DNA of 64,000 nt from Isoetes taiwanensis. Taxonomy: Eukaryota > Streptophyta > Lycopodiopsida > Isoetales > Isoetaceae. Where the stretch lies: positions 1,804,226-1,868,225 of the forward strand of contig JAJEKV010000132.1 of assembly GCA_021234155.1 (NCBI GenBank). Reading direction: 5' to 3'. Below, piece by piece: positions 1 through 12,000 of this stretch (its first letter is position 1; each line of letters begins with the position of its first letter). Made by a program: the position numbers and the translations under genes. The notes under the pieces were generated by a model. It was not told the DNA's origin. It saw nothing but the letters and a program-made list of their open reading frames with translations, and ran no database searches.

Positions 1-3000
1 TAACGCACTCCCGTGGCACGCATCACCTGTGTTCATCAAAGAAATGCAAGGGCAAGTCCTACTGCATCTAAGGGAGCCGTGATCTAGCCTGGACCGACCG
101 AACCGGGCAACTCGAAAGTGTGAGACTCCATCCTCAATGGCACCCATTTGACAAAGACCGACAGAGCCCTGCCCCGGGCGGGGCTCTCCAATCCACCGCC
201 TCGCCTCGAAATGTAAGATGGTGGGCACCCGCGTATCGGAGGCAACGTGAGTCCGCGCTTTTGGGCGCCTGGGAACGCAGTAGAGTCGGTGGGCCCCGCT
301 AACACGGGTTGATGTGCTCCTTGTAATGGGCCATTTTGACTCGCTTAGAGCGCCTAGGGTCCCGAAGCTTGCCAAGGGAAACAAGCGCCTAGGTACTCCC
401 GCAGTCGCCACGACGGGTCGGCCGCGGCCCACTCCGCACGATTCTGCGTTCTCCGCGACATTCCATCCGGGCTAACCCATCGATCTCTTACCCCTCCAAC
501 AGTTCTAAGCCGCAAGGACCCATGGCCACAAGTAAGCCAAGCGGGAGCCGAAGCATCACCCATAGTAACCACTTCTTCAAAATAGACGATGTGTCGACAG
601 GGGTCATTGCCGCAAGAATCCGCCTCCAGCGTAATCCGATAGGGGACTGAAGGCTTCACCCCAAGCGCCCAAGGCTAAAAATGCCTTCTCGTGACCGCCC
701 AAGTCATTCCAGCCAAAGAGACGATCGGCCCCAAACCCCGAACTCGCATTTAAGGACAAAGCGCCCACTGCCCTAAACATGTGACCGATGGCCCCAATCA
801 TAGAGCTCACCGGGTGACCGTTGTTCTCGCATGGCATAAAGCTTCCAGCCACGCCACCAAGAAGTTGAGGGATTCCTCCCAGAAAGCGTAGGGAGGGGAA
901 CTCGACCCCCAGGTACTTGTAGGTGGGCGGACGCCCACAGGCCGCCCCCTCGATATGTGAGGAGGCATGGGGTGAAGAGGGATATGAGAACCACCCCGGT
1001 TGGCCAGATTGACGCCAAGATGTCTCAGAAATCGACAAAATGTGTCTAGGGCATCCAGTGAGACCGCAGATAGCTTCGTGTGGCCAAGATGCCAACATCA
1101 GTCCGCGATAGATGAGCCGGAGGATGACCCGTGCAAAAAGTCGTGATGCCATCCCCCATGCTCAAGAAGCCGGCTCTAACCGATCAATGTAGAGGCAAAA
1201 AAGTGTTGGCGAGAGGGGGGGCAATCGCTGACCCCGATACTACCGGTGAATGCTTGGCCTGGCGTCACTGCATCCCCGCCAAAACAACTCTCATACAACC
1301 CAGATATGGCATTCGCACGTGCAGCGGAGCCCCGCGACGCAGTTTAGCCAACGCCTTTCCCGGGAATCAGACAAAAGCTTTCGCTGGTCCACAAAGTAAA
1401 GAATACAAGTCCCGCCGGATGATTCCGCCTTTCCGCGCCCGGCGAAGTAAAGATATGGTCAATCGTTGAGTGGCGGTCTAAAGCTCGCCAGTGAGGGTCG
1501 CATCGCCGCCGCCCACCGGGTCAACCGCTGCGAGAATGCCAGCCGCTATAAATAAACCGAATCAATCTATGATCGTCCTGTAATTGGTCGGGAAGGTGGG
1601 GGTCGCCTTTGTGAATGGGGAACAACCCCGCTTGTGGTCCATTGTCGGGAGACCTTCCGCAATGCTCGCGAACGTGGTAGTGAGGACCGGGCACGCGGGT
1701 CGCCCTGCCCATTTGAGTAACTCCGCCAAGATACCATCAGGTCACCGCCTCCCATTAGCTGCCCGCTGGCCGTGCCCCTCCTCAACATCCTCGGCCCACG
1801 AACCAATGGGGCCATCCCGGGGGTATTGGCGTGACGCTGCCCCCGGCGGGGTCATAGAGTCAGCCCAGGCACCGCTCCCAACGCCCGGTGTGATGTCCCC
1901 GAGGCGGGCTGGCCTTCAAGCAAGGCCAAAAGGTTCGAGGATGAGGTCCAGCAGTTAACATCTCCCCCCGATGCGCCGGCAAGGTACCGCGCCTTTGTGT
2001 CCTTCAGTGATGGGCGCCAGCACGGGTGGTGGCCCAAGCGGTACCGATCCGTATCGTGACGGAAGCACCGGCTATGTTTACACTGTGATCAAACCATCGG
2101 TTACGCTGGAATGTTGCCGACTCCCCGAAGGCGACGCCCGCTAAAAGCACTCCGGCCCGGCCGCCTCCGTATTAGCGGTCACTGGTTCGTCACGCTTCTA
2201 GTGTGGGAGGTCGCGCACTACCGGGAGGGGCCCATGAGCATTCTACAGTCCTCGGCCGCGCCATAATCTAGTCCTTCAACCGAGGACGGCGAGGGGTGAT
2301 AGTGGGGGTTCCGCTTCGCCAAACCAGGTCCAAATAAAGTGGGAGGTGACCGAGTCAACCTCCTCATCCCGATCGCCCTCTGCGCTCCACCCTTTAAAAT
2401 TAATCGATGAGATGCATATTCATTAACCACGGTGTTAATATAGTCCATCACACCAGACCCTCCCCGATTGTCATGTCCGCATGCACTTATGAATCGGGCC
2501 ACCGTGGAAAGGCTATTGCAAATTATCAAGTCAAAATGCACATAAAGCAGAGTAACCGTCACAGTTTTAGTGATCTGTCATTATCCCACCGTGGCGGCTG
2601 TGTTGCTTTCGGGCGGGAAATGGCAGGACATCGGCTGCCGAGGGGTCAAGTTACGGCTGCTCTATTCTCGTCTGCATTGAAATTCCAAGAAGGACGAATT
2701 TCTACCCAATCGCTGGTGCTGTTGTATGTCATCATATAGATCGACATATGGTCCATCCTATCCGCAGACGGGGTGGTCGCTGGAGAAGGTGTCACGCGAG
2801 GGAAATAACAAAGCGCCAAAAAAGAGGGTTGCCATCGGTATTATACACACGAACCCACAAGCACCGGTTAGGCACCGGTCGTTTTCTCGAGGGTAATCAA
2901 TGTGCCATAAGTTGTCCCAGAGTAGCAAGCCACTCCACCATGACCCCCTCCGTCCGCATTGCGTATTGAAGACCGAAATGTTGGTAACCCTAAGATCGTA

Positions 3001-3140
3001 GCCTCAGGCTCAAAGATGCTCCCCATGTTCCATGAGGAAGATGAGGTCCATATCTACCGCCACTGTAGTTCGACCGCCCCCTTCGCCAAGTGGGAAGCCT
3101 CGACATTCCATGAGACCAACTCAAGACACAATTCCTATTT
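1..3140 (-). mobile_element. Decayed non-LTR retrotransposon (LINE), copy 1
   Basis: Read on the minus strand, this stretch gives the domains of an endonuclease/reverse-transcriptase LINE in order, scattered over all three frames by indels and stops. An AP-type endonuclease start (LVSWNVEASHLAKGAVELQ) lies near 3135-3080 and ALCYFPRVTPS near 2800. A GDFN-like motif broken by a frameshift is near 2680, and GVMDYI near 2450. The RT part begins with LLKWAGRPARV and FPIHKGDP (about 1720-1600), then CLYIDRLE (about 1190), a frameshifted counterpart of the catalytic YADD box (about 1115) and YKYLGVEF (about 920). The C-terminal part (VPYRI, HIVYF) runs toward base 1 and its 3' end probably lies outside the window. 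It matches LINE copy 2 segment by segment. It is clearly GC-richer than the flanks, probably reflecting the original family composition. Not functional. Confidence 0.82.
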
Positions 3141-3910
3141 GTCACGAGGTGGATGGTATGCACCGGAATGCAGTGGGAGAGGATTCGTGGGTTAAAGAGG
3201 CCGAGGGAGAGGTAGATGGAGCGGGAGGTAATTGCGTGGCCGAGGCAATGGCGGGCGTAGGAGGAGCGAGAAGGGGCCGGTGGTGTATAGCGGGCAATGC
3301 GCGGCTAGTCAAGGGTCTGCAGCAGAGTGCGCTTTAAAATGTATCCTCGCCGAATCCAATCCCGCGCACTTCCGGTGGCGACCGCCTTCCTCACCCCGCG
3401 CGCCAAGCTCCCTCGCCCTGCGGTGCCTCCCGCTGCACGGTGTGAGGTCCCTACCACGATGTGGATGTCCTTCAAAGATCCGGCCCTCGGGCGCAATATG
3501 GCATCACGCACTGCATCCGCGAACCGTGAATATGATTAGCGCCACGTACGGGGCACAGCCCCATGATCTTTCGCTGTGTTTCAGAATGGAATCGGCCTCG
3601 AGAATGTCATCCTGACAGAATGTCGTTCGGATGTTGTGGGCAGACTTTCCCCTGTTGTCGGCATGCCTCGAACTACCAAATTGTGGCCTCTCCGGCCTCG
3701 AGTTCCGGACAGCGGCTGCGGGTCAAAGGTGGGCGAGGACCGTCCCGTGGGGGGGGGTGGTGGTGGGCCGGGATGGCGTGGAGGACCGAGGTGTAATGGG
3801 ATGGCGTGGAGTGGCTGGGAGGATGGGCAAAGGGGGCGGGTATCACGGCTGGTGGGAGGCCGCGGGCGGGGTAGATAAGGAGGATTGCCAAACTTTTTGG
3901 TGCGGATAAT
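3141..3910. other. GC-rich tract with G-runs, possible LINE 5' region
   Basis: This lies directly upstream of the endonuclease of LINE copy 1 (minus strand) and shares its high GC. From about 3720 to 3880 the plus strand is dominated by G-runs, including one run of ten G, separated by short spacers, so G-quadruplex formation is plausible. The minus strand of 3673-3948 is open and would encode a proline/serine/histidine-rich 91-residue peptide, which could be a remnant of the LINE 5' UTR or ORF1 or simply a product of composition. At about 3900 the sequence changes abruptly to AT-rich, which may mark the element's 5' boundary. Confidence 0.4.
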
Positions 3911-4345
3911 AAATTTCTAACCTTAAGCTGGAAGGCGGTTATTTGCACTCCTCATAAGTAAGTGGTAATTCTACTCTGAAGGGATGTGACGATTATAGCT
4001 CAGTCAATAGCTCTGCTTCCCAAGATTATGAGGCAGCCAAATGAAGGATTTTGTAGGTTCTTACCCGTTGCTCATGCCCTTTGGAATTTGGTCTTTAAGT
4101 AGACATGAAGGTTTCCCTGGCACAACAGCAATTCTAAAGCCAGGGCCATTAATGGTCAAGTTTGTTTTGCGAATCAATGGTTTTACTCGATCATGGTAAG
4201 CCATATTGCCTATAAATACAGAATCTTTCTGTATACAGGAACCACTTGCTGCTTCAAATTCTGGGGTGTCAGCAGTGCCTGCCTCCGCGTTATTGGCAAT
4301 GCCCATTTTTTGCATCCACTATTGTCATGACGGAACGCCTTATAT

Positions 4346-4728
4346 CTACTCCGGGATGTGGTAAACCCGGACACATGTCCGGGTTAACCACTGTCATGTC
4401 CGAGTTAACCACACTTTTGTCCGAGTTAACCACTTTTTTTTGGCTGGGATAACCACGCGGTGAACTGAGCGTGGGATTGTGTTTTGGCATGCTGATCTTT
4501 GAATAGAGCTTGCAATCAACTTATTGAACGGTTCAATCCGGTTCAAACACCATTGGAATCACCTTGGCAGCCCCTAAAAACCTCATTCTATCAAGAGAGC
4601 AAGAGATTTGAGCATAAATCAAGCAAGATCAGTGAAAAAACATGCAAAAACCGTTGTCTTTTGAGCTTGAAACTGAGCAGCAGTGGTTAACCCGAACATG
4701 TGTCCGGGTTTACCACATCCCGGAGTAG
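4346..4728. mobile_element. 383-bp non-autonomous DNA transposon with 48-bp TIRs
   Basis: The two ends, 4346-4393 and 4681-4728, are inverted copies of 48 bp with one mismatch; both begin CTACTCCGGGATGTGGTAAA reading inward. Inside the left end the motif GTCCGGGTTAACCAC recurs three times in close tandem (with GTCCGAGTTAACCAC variants), as expected of subterminal transposase-binding repeats. The interior is AT-rich with no coding potential. The flanks show no convincing target-site duplication, so the superfamily cannot be assigned. It is a MITE-like element, probably fairly young given the TIR match. Confidence 0.8.
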
Positions 4729-4747
4729 GTTTATGGCATCCACCTCG

Positions 4748-4825
4748 GACCACCTCTGCTATTGGACCTACTCAGTATGTTACTAAGACCACCTCTGCTA
4801 TTGTACCTACTCAGTATGTTACTAA
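4748..4825. repeat. 39-bp tandem repeat, two copies
   Basis: Units 4748-4786 and 4787-4825 begin GACCACCTCTGCTATTG and differ at one position. The repeat starts 20 bp past the right end of the inverted-repeat element. No function is evident. Confidence 0.85.
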
Positions 4826-5031
4826 GCCCTTATGCTCGGCCGCAATAGATGTCTGGTCAACTCACCTTTGGATTTGAAGAAGATTAGTCATCTACTCACA
4901 AAGTTTCCTCATGGTGCCATATTCATTTTAAGGCATCTAGAATGTCAAAAACAAGACTGAGAGGGCGGACAATTGCTACTGAGCGAGCTTATAGCTACAT
5001 GAATTTTTATGCACATTGTTCGTATCAAAGC

Positions 5032-5097
5032 TACAATATCGATGCTCCAAAACCTACGTATGTTTACAATATCAATGCTCCAAAACCTAAGTATGAT
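5032..5097 (+). repeat. 33-bp tandem repeat encoding an 11-residue unit
   Basis: Units 5032-5064 and 5065-5097 differ at four positions and keep frame, giving YNIDAPKPTYV and YNINAPKPKYD inside a 63-codon open frame (4942-5133). The ORF is short and unrecognised, so it is listed as a repeat rather than a gene. Tandem Lys-Pro-x-Tyr units recall cell-wall protein repeats, but there is no signal peptide. Confidence 0.6.
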
Positions 5098-5133
5098 TAC
5101 ATCTTGCCTGTATTCAAGTGTGAATCTCAATGA

Positions 5134-6138
5134 TCCAATGTTTCGGGTGCAGAGAGGAGGTTAAAATTTTCATAAAAGGCATGTAATGAGGCCATCTATA
5201 TCTTTGTTATGATGAGTATTTGTAAATCATCAAAATGAAAGCCAAAGGCTCATAGCTTGCTGCAAATCCGAGCTACAAGATTTGTGGTGGCAGACCTATG
5301 CACCATGTCTATTCCAGTTTCGCCATAGCTCAGAACTTACTTTTTGCATGCATTTGTATTTAAAAGGCATGTTTTGCAAGGGGACCGATCTTTAGACATT
5401 TCATTCTATTAGCTTGAGCAAGATTCCATTAACATCTTTCGAATAATTTGTTGAGTAGTTTATTTGCCGACTTACAATGATACAAAGAGAATTAGCTATT
5501 GGTATGTCCATGTTTTTTTTTTCTGAGAATTCTCTCTTAATTTTCAATAAAACAGAATCTCTTTGATTTCAATATTTGTAAAAGCTTAACCTAGTTGTAA
5601 AAGCCATGCATGCACAATGACATATGCACCAAGCAAAGCATGTTTGCCTTCTGCTTTTTCAAGCCTTGATGACAAAGCTTTTGTCTTGTGAAAGCTTAAC
5701 ATAAGACATCTTATGACGTCTCATCTGCACATGACTTGCATCTTTTCAGCATTGGTAGATAGACAGAATACATCTGTTGAGCATAGTTTCAATTTGAATA
5801 TAAGTCACAAACATGGTTTTGAGAGTGTAGTTTGCCTTTTGGGTTTGTAAAGATATTTTCAATTTCAAATATGGTTGCAGAAGCTTCTTTGGCAATTCAA
5901 AGAGCTCTTAAAGGCACCTTGCTTTGTTTTATCATCTTGTGCTCTCTTATGAATTGAATTGCGTATCTACTTAGACCAATTTTGAGCTAAATGATTTGAA
6001 TGTTCCTATGTAGTATAAACCCATTGTCTGGTTTGTTGAAGGGAATGTTATGAATGCTTGCACTTATAATTGCAACACACATATTTAGACCCCATCTCAT
6101 TGTACTCAAAGGAAGGTGTTGAAAAGTGTATAGCTTTT
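5134..6138. other. AT-rich spacer, no gene seen
   Basis: AT-rich sequence with short words such as gcatg and caaagc recurring. I see no sustained reading frame, no repeat boundary and no RNA gene. Confidence 0.5.
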
Positions 6139-7895
6139 TGGAATGAATAGAATAGAATAGAATAGAATATGATTTTATCGTCCACGGAGACCAACTGGCC
6201 TATGGGACCCAAGTACAAAAAAGAGAGAGCAAGCAGCGATTACTACCGTGAGGATTAAAACCCCTGCACCAAGGGTTTTGGGGAAAAACCTTAGTAGCAA
6301 TAAGGATGTCGACATCATACCGCATGCTTATATACATAATCACAAGTACAAATGGTGAGGTTAATGTTTGGACGGGGGCGAATCGAGTCCGATATCCATT
6401 ACCTCCCGGAGGTACGATCCCAACAAGCCTACAGAGGCCGTGCTCAGTAGCTCATGCAAGGCCTGATGGGGCACAACTAACCGAGCATACCGAGCCCGGA
6501 TATGCTGGTACGCCGGACAGGCCTGGAGGGCGTGACTTTCATTCTCAATGGCGCCCTGTTGACAGCACTGACAGACTCTGTCCTCACGCGGCTCCCGAAT
6601 CCATCTCCATGTCTCAATCTTGGGAGGTGGTGTGCACTGTCTTGAATGGAAGCAAATCACCTGGCTTTCATGGGTAGATGGAGTGCGCGGGTAGTGGTGT
6701 GGGCCCCTCGTGAGCATGGGATTAACCTGCTGTCGATAATTTGCCACCTTGACATGTGATAGGGCCTCTGCATCCCAAAGTTTGGCCATGCAAACAAGCA
6801 TCAAATCTTGCTTCAAGGCAGCGCGTTCAGCCCGGTGTATGCCGCCGGTCCACATCTGTGCCCTCGCATTATTGCATAGCCGAGAACCACTGGCTTGCTT
6901 GTCTTTCAGGTGCTTTGAGTCGCTAGCGGGCCCATCGCACCCGCCAAAGCAAGGTTGGGCAGCCGGGCTTCATCCATAGCCACCACCTTTTGGAAGTAAA
7001 TAAGGTGACGTTCAGTACAGACCCTCTCAGAATGGAAGGAAGCCTCGTCTCCGAGCAAGATCCGATATGGGACCGTGGATTTCACCCCAATGCCCGCCAA
7101 GAAGGCCTTGTTTTCTAGATCGCTCCAAGTGGTGAGGGATATCACCGGCCCCACACTTCTGCCCCATAGAGGAGGACCGGTTCAACCAAGGCCCCGAACA
7201 AGTGTGCCCGGTGACCCCATGCATACGGCTTTTGCCTTTGTGGGACTGTTTCTTTTTGCATTGCATACGTGGCTTTCAGCCCCAGATGACCAGAATCTCG
7301 ATGGATGCATCCCGGTGTGTGGTAGTAGAAAACCTAATGCCCAAATACTTATAAGACCTGAGCCACCTCCACTACCGCCTCGGGTAAGTGAATGAGGGAA
7401 GGCGTGGTGCGGGATGATGGGACAGGCACCCTTTGTCTTAATAGAGATTAACTCTCATGTCGGAATTGGCGGGGAAAGTGTCCAAAGCATCAGGGAAGTT
7501 GCATGTCCTCCGGGGTATATGTGGCGAGGCCAACATCATCGGCATATATGAGTTGCGGATTATGTGGTGCATCAAGCGGCGCCCTCGGCCTAGCCATTCT
7601 TCTAGCTGGTAGCTGGTCAATGTACAAGCTTTTAAGCGCGGGGATAGAGGGCAGCCTGGCGCACCCCAATGCTACTAACAACGGGCTCCCCGGCGGTGTG
7701 TGAGGCGGCGAGCAAGCCGTATGATAGTGTATATAGCATTACGCAGAAGTCGAAGGGAGGGGTCCCACGTCTCTGTCGTCCCACAACTTATCCGGTACTT
7801 GCACCGCGGTTCAAAAGCCTTTGCTAAATCACACAAAACAGCGATGCATTTATGGTCCGGCGTTGATTCCGGCTATCCTCTATGAGCAAAACTTG
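6139..7895 (-). mobile_element. 5'-truncated LINE, copy 2 (RT plus zinc-knuckle end)
   Basis: On the minus strand the reading order is: RT motif A as CDLAKAFE with the frame breaking just after it (about 7830), GVRQ (about 7690), the intact catalytic box LIYADDVGLA (YADD at 7535-7546), then VPYRI, the HLIYFQKVVAMDEARLP segment (about 7000), and a 164-codon open frame (6361-6855). That frame contains a CxxC...H...C cluster (RVCQCCQQGAIENESHALQAC), the zinc-knuckle-like C-terminal domain of plant LINEs. The 3' end carries a GGCC hairpin and a (GAATA)n tail. The element is truncated near 7895 within the RT domain, typical of incomplete target-primed reverse transcription. Frameshifts make it inactive. 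It is closely related to copy 1 and less so to copies 4 and 6. Confidence 0.85.
6145..6169 (-). repeat. LINE 3' tail, (GAATA)5
   Basis: Five perfect GAATA units on the plus strand (TATTC in the element's sense) form the 3' tail of LINE copy 2. They follow a short hairpin at 6189-6200 (GACCAACTGGCC on the plus strand) and an ATAAAA stretch. The layout, hairpin then pentanucleotide repeat, recurs in the other LINEs of this window with different units. Confidence 0.8.
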
Positions 7896-8629
7896 TGACC
7901 CTCGTCAAAAGGTCATAATTAGGAGAAACAATAATAGTTTTTGTGATAATTGAGTTGTATATATTACTCAAAAGAGCAAACAAAATACTCCTAGATAGAA
8001 TGGATATGCTTCTTTATTAGCTTGCAAGAGTGCTAAAGAACTTCAATTGGTTGTGTAGAATAAAACTAAATATTTTTAAATCATGGCTCATGCATAATTA
8101 TTCTCTTCGCCTGCATTTAATTCGTTACACTTACAAAACTACAATGGATGTTAAAAATCCTATTTATCTACCTTATTGTTAAAACATGGCTTTATGCATA
8201 GTCATGTTTCTCACCAGTATTTCTTAATTTGCTACAGCTCTTGATACTTCTATATGGCCTAAGAGCCAACATATATACATCTGTGATGTATACCATGAGA
8301 GTATTTGCAACCATTAGTATTCACATGCATATGGAGGCTCAGAGATGTTTGTTTTCTACATGGTCATTTACTAAATAAATCAACCACGTTTCTTGCTAAA
8401 ATTTGGACGTATAAACTTTCTCATCGACCCACATAGAAAGACAATGCTTTGAAGCAGTGCCAAACTATGATTTGACAAATGGTGTGTTTATGATCTTCCA
8501 TACAATGACTATTGAAATCCTTTATGTTCGAACTTCTAAATCTCAATACTGTGATCTAACCTTGATACTTATGTTGCATGTATTTTGTATATTTAAGTAT
8601 GTTAAGTTGTGTTGAGGCAATATCTTGAT
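7896..8629. other. AT-rich spacer, no gene seen
   Basis: Plain AT-rich DNA between two oppositely oriented LINE fragments. I see no coding or repeat structure. Confidence 0.5.
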
Positions 8630-9230
8630 GCTTGCTTCCTCGCCAAGCTTTGGGATGTCAGTGCCCTTGAACAGCTCAAGACAGCACATTAGCAGCACCA
8701 CATAAACTACACATCGGAAGGGGGCTCGAAATGCTACCTGCGCACCCATCTGCCTACGAAAAAGTGCAGATTCATTGCTTCGATTTGCACAGGTGCACAT
8801 CATCTCCGAATTCAGGCAGACAGATGGACTGAGAGCCATGTTAGGACATCCTTTGTTGGTGCTGCCAAATAGGAGCCATTGAAGAGGAATGTCACACCTT
8901 TCAGAGCTGTCCAACATATGATCAAATCCGGATATGCCGCGCAGCTACTACATGGGATGTTGGGCATGGCTACAGTATGGATGTTGGGATACCTTCAGGA
9001 GGTCACGGATATGCGGGGCTTAGCTACATCCTCAGACACTCACCTGGCATGTATATATTTCATGATGTATGTTTGTAGAGTTTGTCACCATTCTTATTAC
9101 TGCCACGATTTTTCCATCGAGAACCCTTCGGGGCGAGGGTTTTTCAATTCAGACAGTAATAAGTCCGCGTCACTCCTTCATTGTGTCCTATAGGCCAATT
9201 GGCCTTCATGGACGATAAAAACATTCAATT
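8630..9230 (+). mobile_element. LINE 3' fragment, copy 3
   Basis: The plus strand opens with FLAKLWDVSALEQLK (8635 onward), equivalent to MAKLWDAEALSHVK in copy 2. It then gives a frameshifted zinc-knuckle segment WCCQIGAIEEECHTF followed by SCPTYDQIRIC (about 8848-8935), clearly homologous to CCQQGAIENESHALQACP of copy 2. The 3' end has the palindrome GGCCAATTGGCC (9193-9204) and then GACGATAAAA, the same end sequence as copy 2, but no long pentamer array follows. Only the last 600 bp of the element are present and the coding sequence is broken. Confidence 0.75.
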
Positions 9231-10834
9231 GTGGTCAATTTGATTGTTGTTACCTAGAGATAGTAATTCCAAGGCATACTAAATAATGCATCCATTGAGA
9301 ATGTTTGGGTACCTTTCAAGAATACAGACTTTTCTTTGGCATCAGGTTGTTGTGCTTTGGAACCATATAGGATGGTGGCGAGTCCACCTAAAGTATCTTC
9401 ATAAACTACTGGGGAATCATAAGAGTATCTTCTTCAAGTTAGGGAAATTTAAGAGAATCTAAGAAAACATTGAATGAATCTAAGGGGAATCGTTGTCGTG
9501 TTCTAGGGGGTGGCGACTCCATCTAAAGTAATTAGACATATCCACAACTAAAACATAAAGTATTGAAAACAAAATGCTATATGAAAAACACAGTTTCTTG
9601 CAACATTGAGAGAATTTGTAGCATACTTGAAAAGTGAAAGAATCTACATTCGCAGTTTAATTTTGGGGGCTTTTATGTTGTGTAGGAAGGTGCTTTGTTT
9701 TAGCTTCTAGGAGGATGTTCTTGCGATCAACATTGTTTATGTTTGTGTTCTTATATATTCTATTGCCGTATAAAGCCATAGAGATATTGTTATGTTAACG
9801 AAATATGCCAGATTATGGGGCATGATGTAGGTGTAGTATGCATCATCAGGTTGCGCGTGCATCGTGGACTTCTAAGTTTTAGAAAAAGGTGCTGCATTTT
9901 TTAGTTATGTTTATATTGAAAGACTATATACCAATTGAGCATGCCAGCAATACTTCCATTCTAGTTTTGATTCTCCATTGAAGCTTTATCACTATAGATC
10001 AATTCATTGGTTCCTATAAAAAGTAAATTTCTCAATTGTCAATACTCTCGCATTTGATTAGCTTTTGTCCTTTTTATTATCCAATGTCTAATATTTGATG
10101 TGAATCTCTCCATCTGCTTTGTGATTGTCGGTGAGGTCGAAGACTTCTACATTTATAGTTCAACACATTGCATTAAGCCATGCTCATAACCTAAATTATA
10201 GATTGTGATTTGGTTAGGCCAAAAATTCCAATAGACTTTGCAATAATATATTTTCCATTGTTGTTTGCATAAATCTCGATGTAGTGCAAATTTGCTACTT
10301 TATTAATATCTTAGGATACAATCGCACTCGCAGTCAGGTTAAGTTAACTTTACTTTTACCATTAAATTAAGTTAATTTTAATTGAGTGATTGTATTCACA
10401 CCAAAGATGGTTAGGAAAATTGGTTTATAATCTTGCTTAAAAATAACATGATTAGATTATGTCCGCACATATCTAGCTAAATTAGCTTAAGTTATTGAAT
10501 CTTCACAAAACTTGATGTTATCTATTGACCCTCATGACCTGTTCTTTCACAGCCATACATTCCAAAAAAGATACAACCCAGTTCATACAAATCTAAAATG
10601 AATTTTCACTTTACACTTCATTTTGACTTTCACATTAGAATTTACTTTGAAGTTCCTAGATGATTTTGATAGGTAAGCTCATACAATATTTGACTGGTGT
10701 AACATATTTTGACTTTCGTAGTTGATTTTAACATACAATCTACTGTGTTTTTGAGTTCATACAATCCCTACATATGACCTTGACTTCATGTTCAAGTCTC
10801 CTTTTGCAGTTTATATTTGCCTATGAAGTCGACT
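9231..10834. other. AT-rich spacer, no gene seen
   Basis: No open frame of note and no recognisable repeat. Two partly similar phrases containing 'gtggcgactccatcta' or 'gtggcgagtccaccta' occur near 9372 and 9511, possibly a degenerate duplication. Confidence 0.4.
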
Positions 10835-10915
10835 AATTCACACGGGGGGTGACTCCGGGCAACGAGAGCTGTTGGATAGGCATATTCGCCCCTTATTCCT
10901 TAATCTATACCGTAC
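10835..10915 (+). repeat. Dispersed repeat R1, copy a
   Basis: About 80 bp starting ATTCACACGGGGGGTGACTC recur at 14913-14991 in the same orientation with about 8 differences. Both copies can be read as GDSG(Q/H)RELLD(R/K)HI followed by PLFLNL, so the repeat may derive from a coding sequence of a mobile element or captured gene. I do not recognise the protein. Confidence 0.7.
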
Positions 10916-11078
10916 ATAAAGTTCCTCGTTTGTGGGGTATGCAAGTACAAAATTTGCTATATTGTATAACAAGATTCGCAAAATACTATAAGATTTCAAG
11001 CGAGAATACTATATGGTGTTGATTTCAGACGCGTAAAAATACAATTATGAAGGCTCGCCGCCCTACGCCACCCCCGCA

Positions 11079-11281
11079 GTGAATATGCACCCAAACCAAA
11101 GGGGTTTAAGGGGATTTTAATTTAAATGTGTTGGACCCTTAATTAATGTCAATGGTAGTTATGTGTTGATTGTTAATGTCAATGGTTGTTATGTGTTGGT
11201 TGTTATGTGTTGGGGGATTTAATTTTATATGTTGGATGTTAATGGTTTGTGTTGCAAAAAATTTTTTGGCCCCAAGGACGC
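11079..11281 (+). repeat. Inverted-repeat arm, left
   Basis: This begins GTGAATATGCACCCAAACCA and ends in a GGCCCC-type G/C block. The reverse complement of 14790-14917 starts with the same words, followed by a similar run of TGTTGG-rich sequence and a GGCCCC block, with indels between them. The left arm also contains local TTATGTGTTGG tandem variants. Together the arms frame about 3.8 kb. Confidence 0.65.
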
Positions 11282-12000
11282 CCCTTTGGTGACAAAAACT
11301 TTAGAATTCAAACCAGAAAAAACTAGAATTCATTTGAGGCTTTCATCACCTGTGGCTTTTGAATTTGATCACAATAAAACAAATAGAACATAAGTAAAAT
11401 TTACCATAAAGATAGAGCAGATTGATCCCTTTATTCTAAAAAATCATAAAGTTTGCAACACAAAGAAAACCCCCGTTATTATGCTACATATTGTTACTTC
11501 GCTACAACTATTTCTCTTTCACAATGACACCATTGTTTATCAATCCATATGATTTTGGATGCTCCATCTCTAGCTTAAAGGTAATGCATGATTCACCTTT
11601 ACGGTTTGATTAAAGTTCCAAACCTACAATATAAATGCATTCTTGTGGCCACCGCTTGATGACTACGTGATATAGAAAAGGGCGAGAATAATCTACCTGT
11701 TGTGTGCATAAGAATCCATTTGTTGATTGAAGCTAAAGGCTGGCTACTATGAACAATCCCGCAGCCTGTGAATATCCAAGAGTTGGAAGCAAAACAGAGG
11801 CCCTAAACTTGAATCCGCAAAGAAATCTTAGGAAGGAAACAAAAGGGGTTTTGCAAAGACTACATTGTAGAATCGTAGGAAACCAAAAACATTATGCTAA
11901 CTCGAAGAAACATTAAAAACAAATACCTTTGTAAGTGTGAGCAAAAAATCCATCTCGTGGTAGTAAAATCCACTCCGGCAATAAGAATCCAAGAGGGCAA
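11282..12000. other. AT-rich spacer, no gene seen
   Basis: No reading frame or repeat that I can support. Confidence 0.4.
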
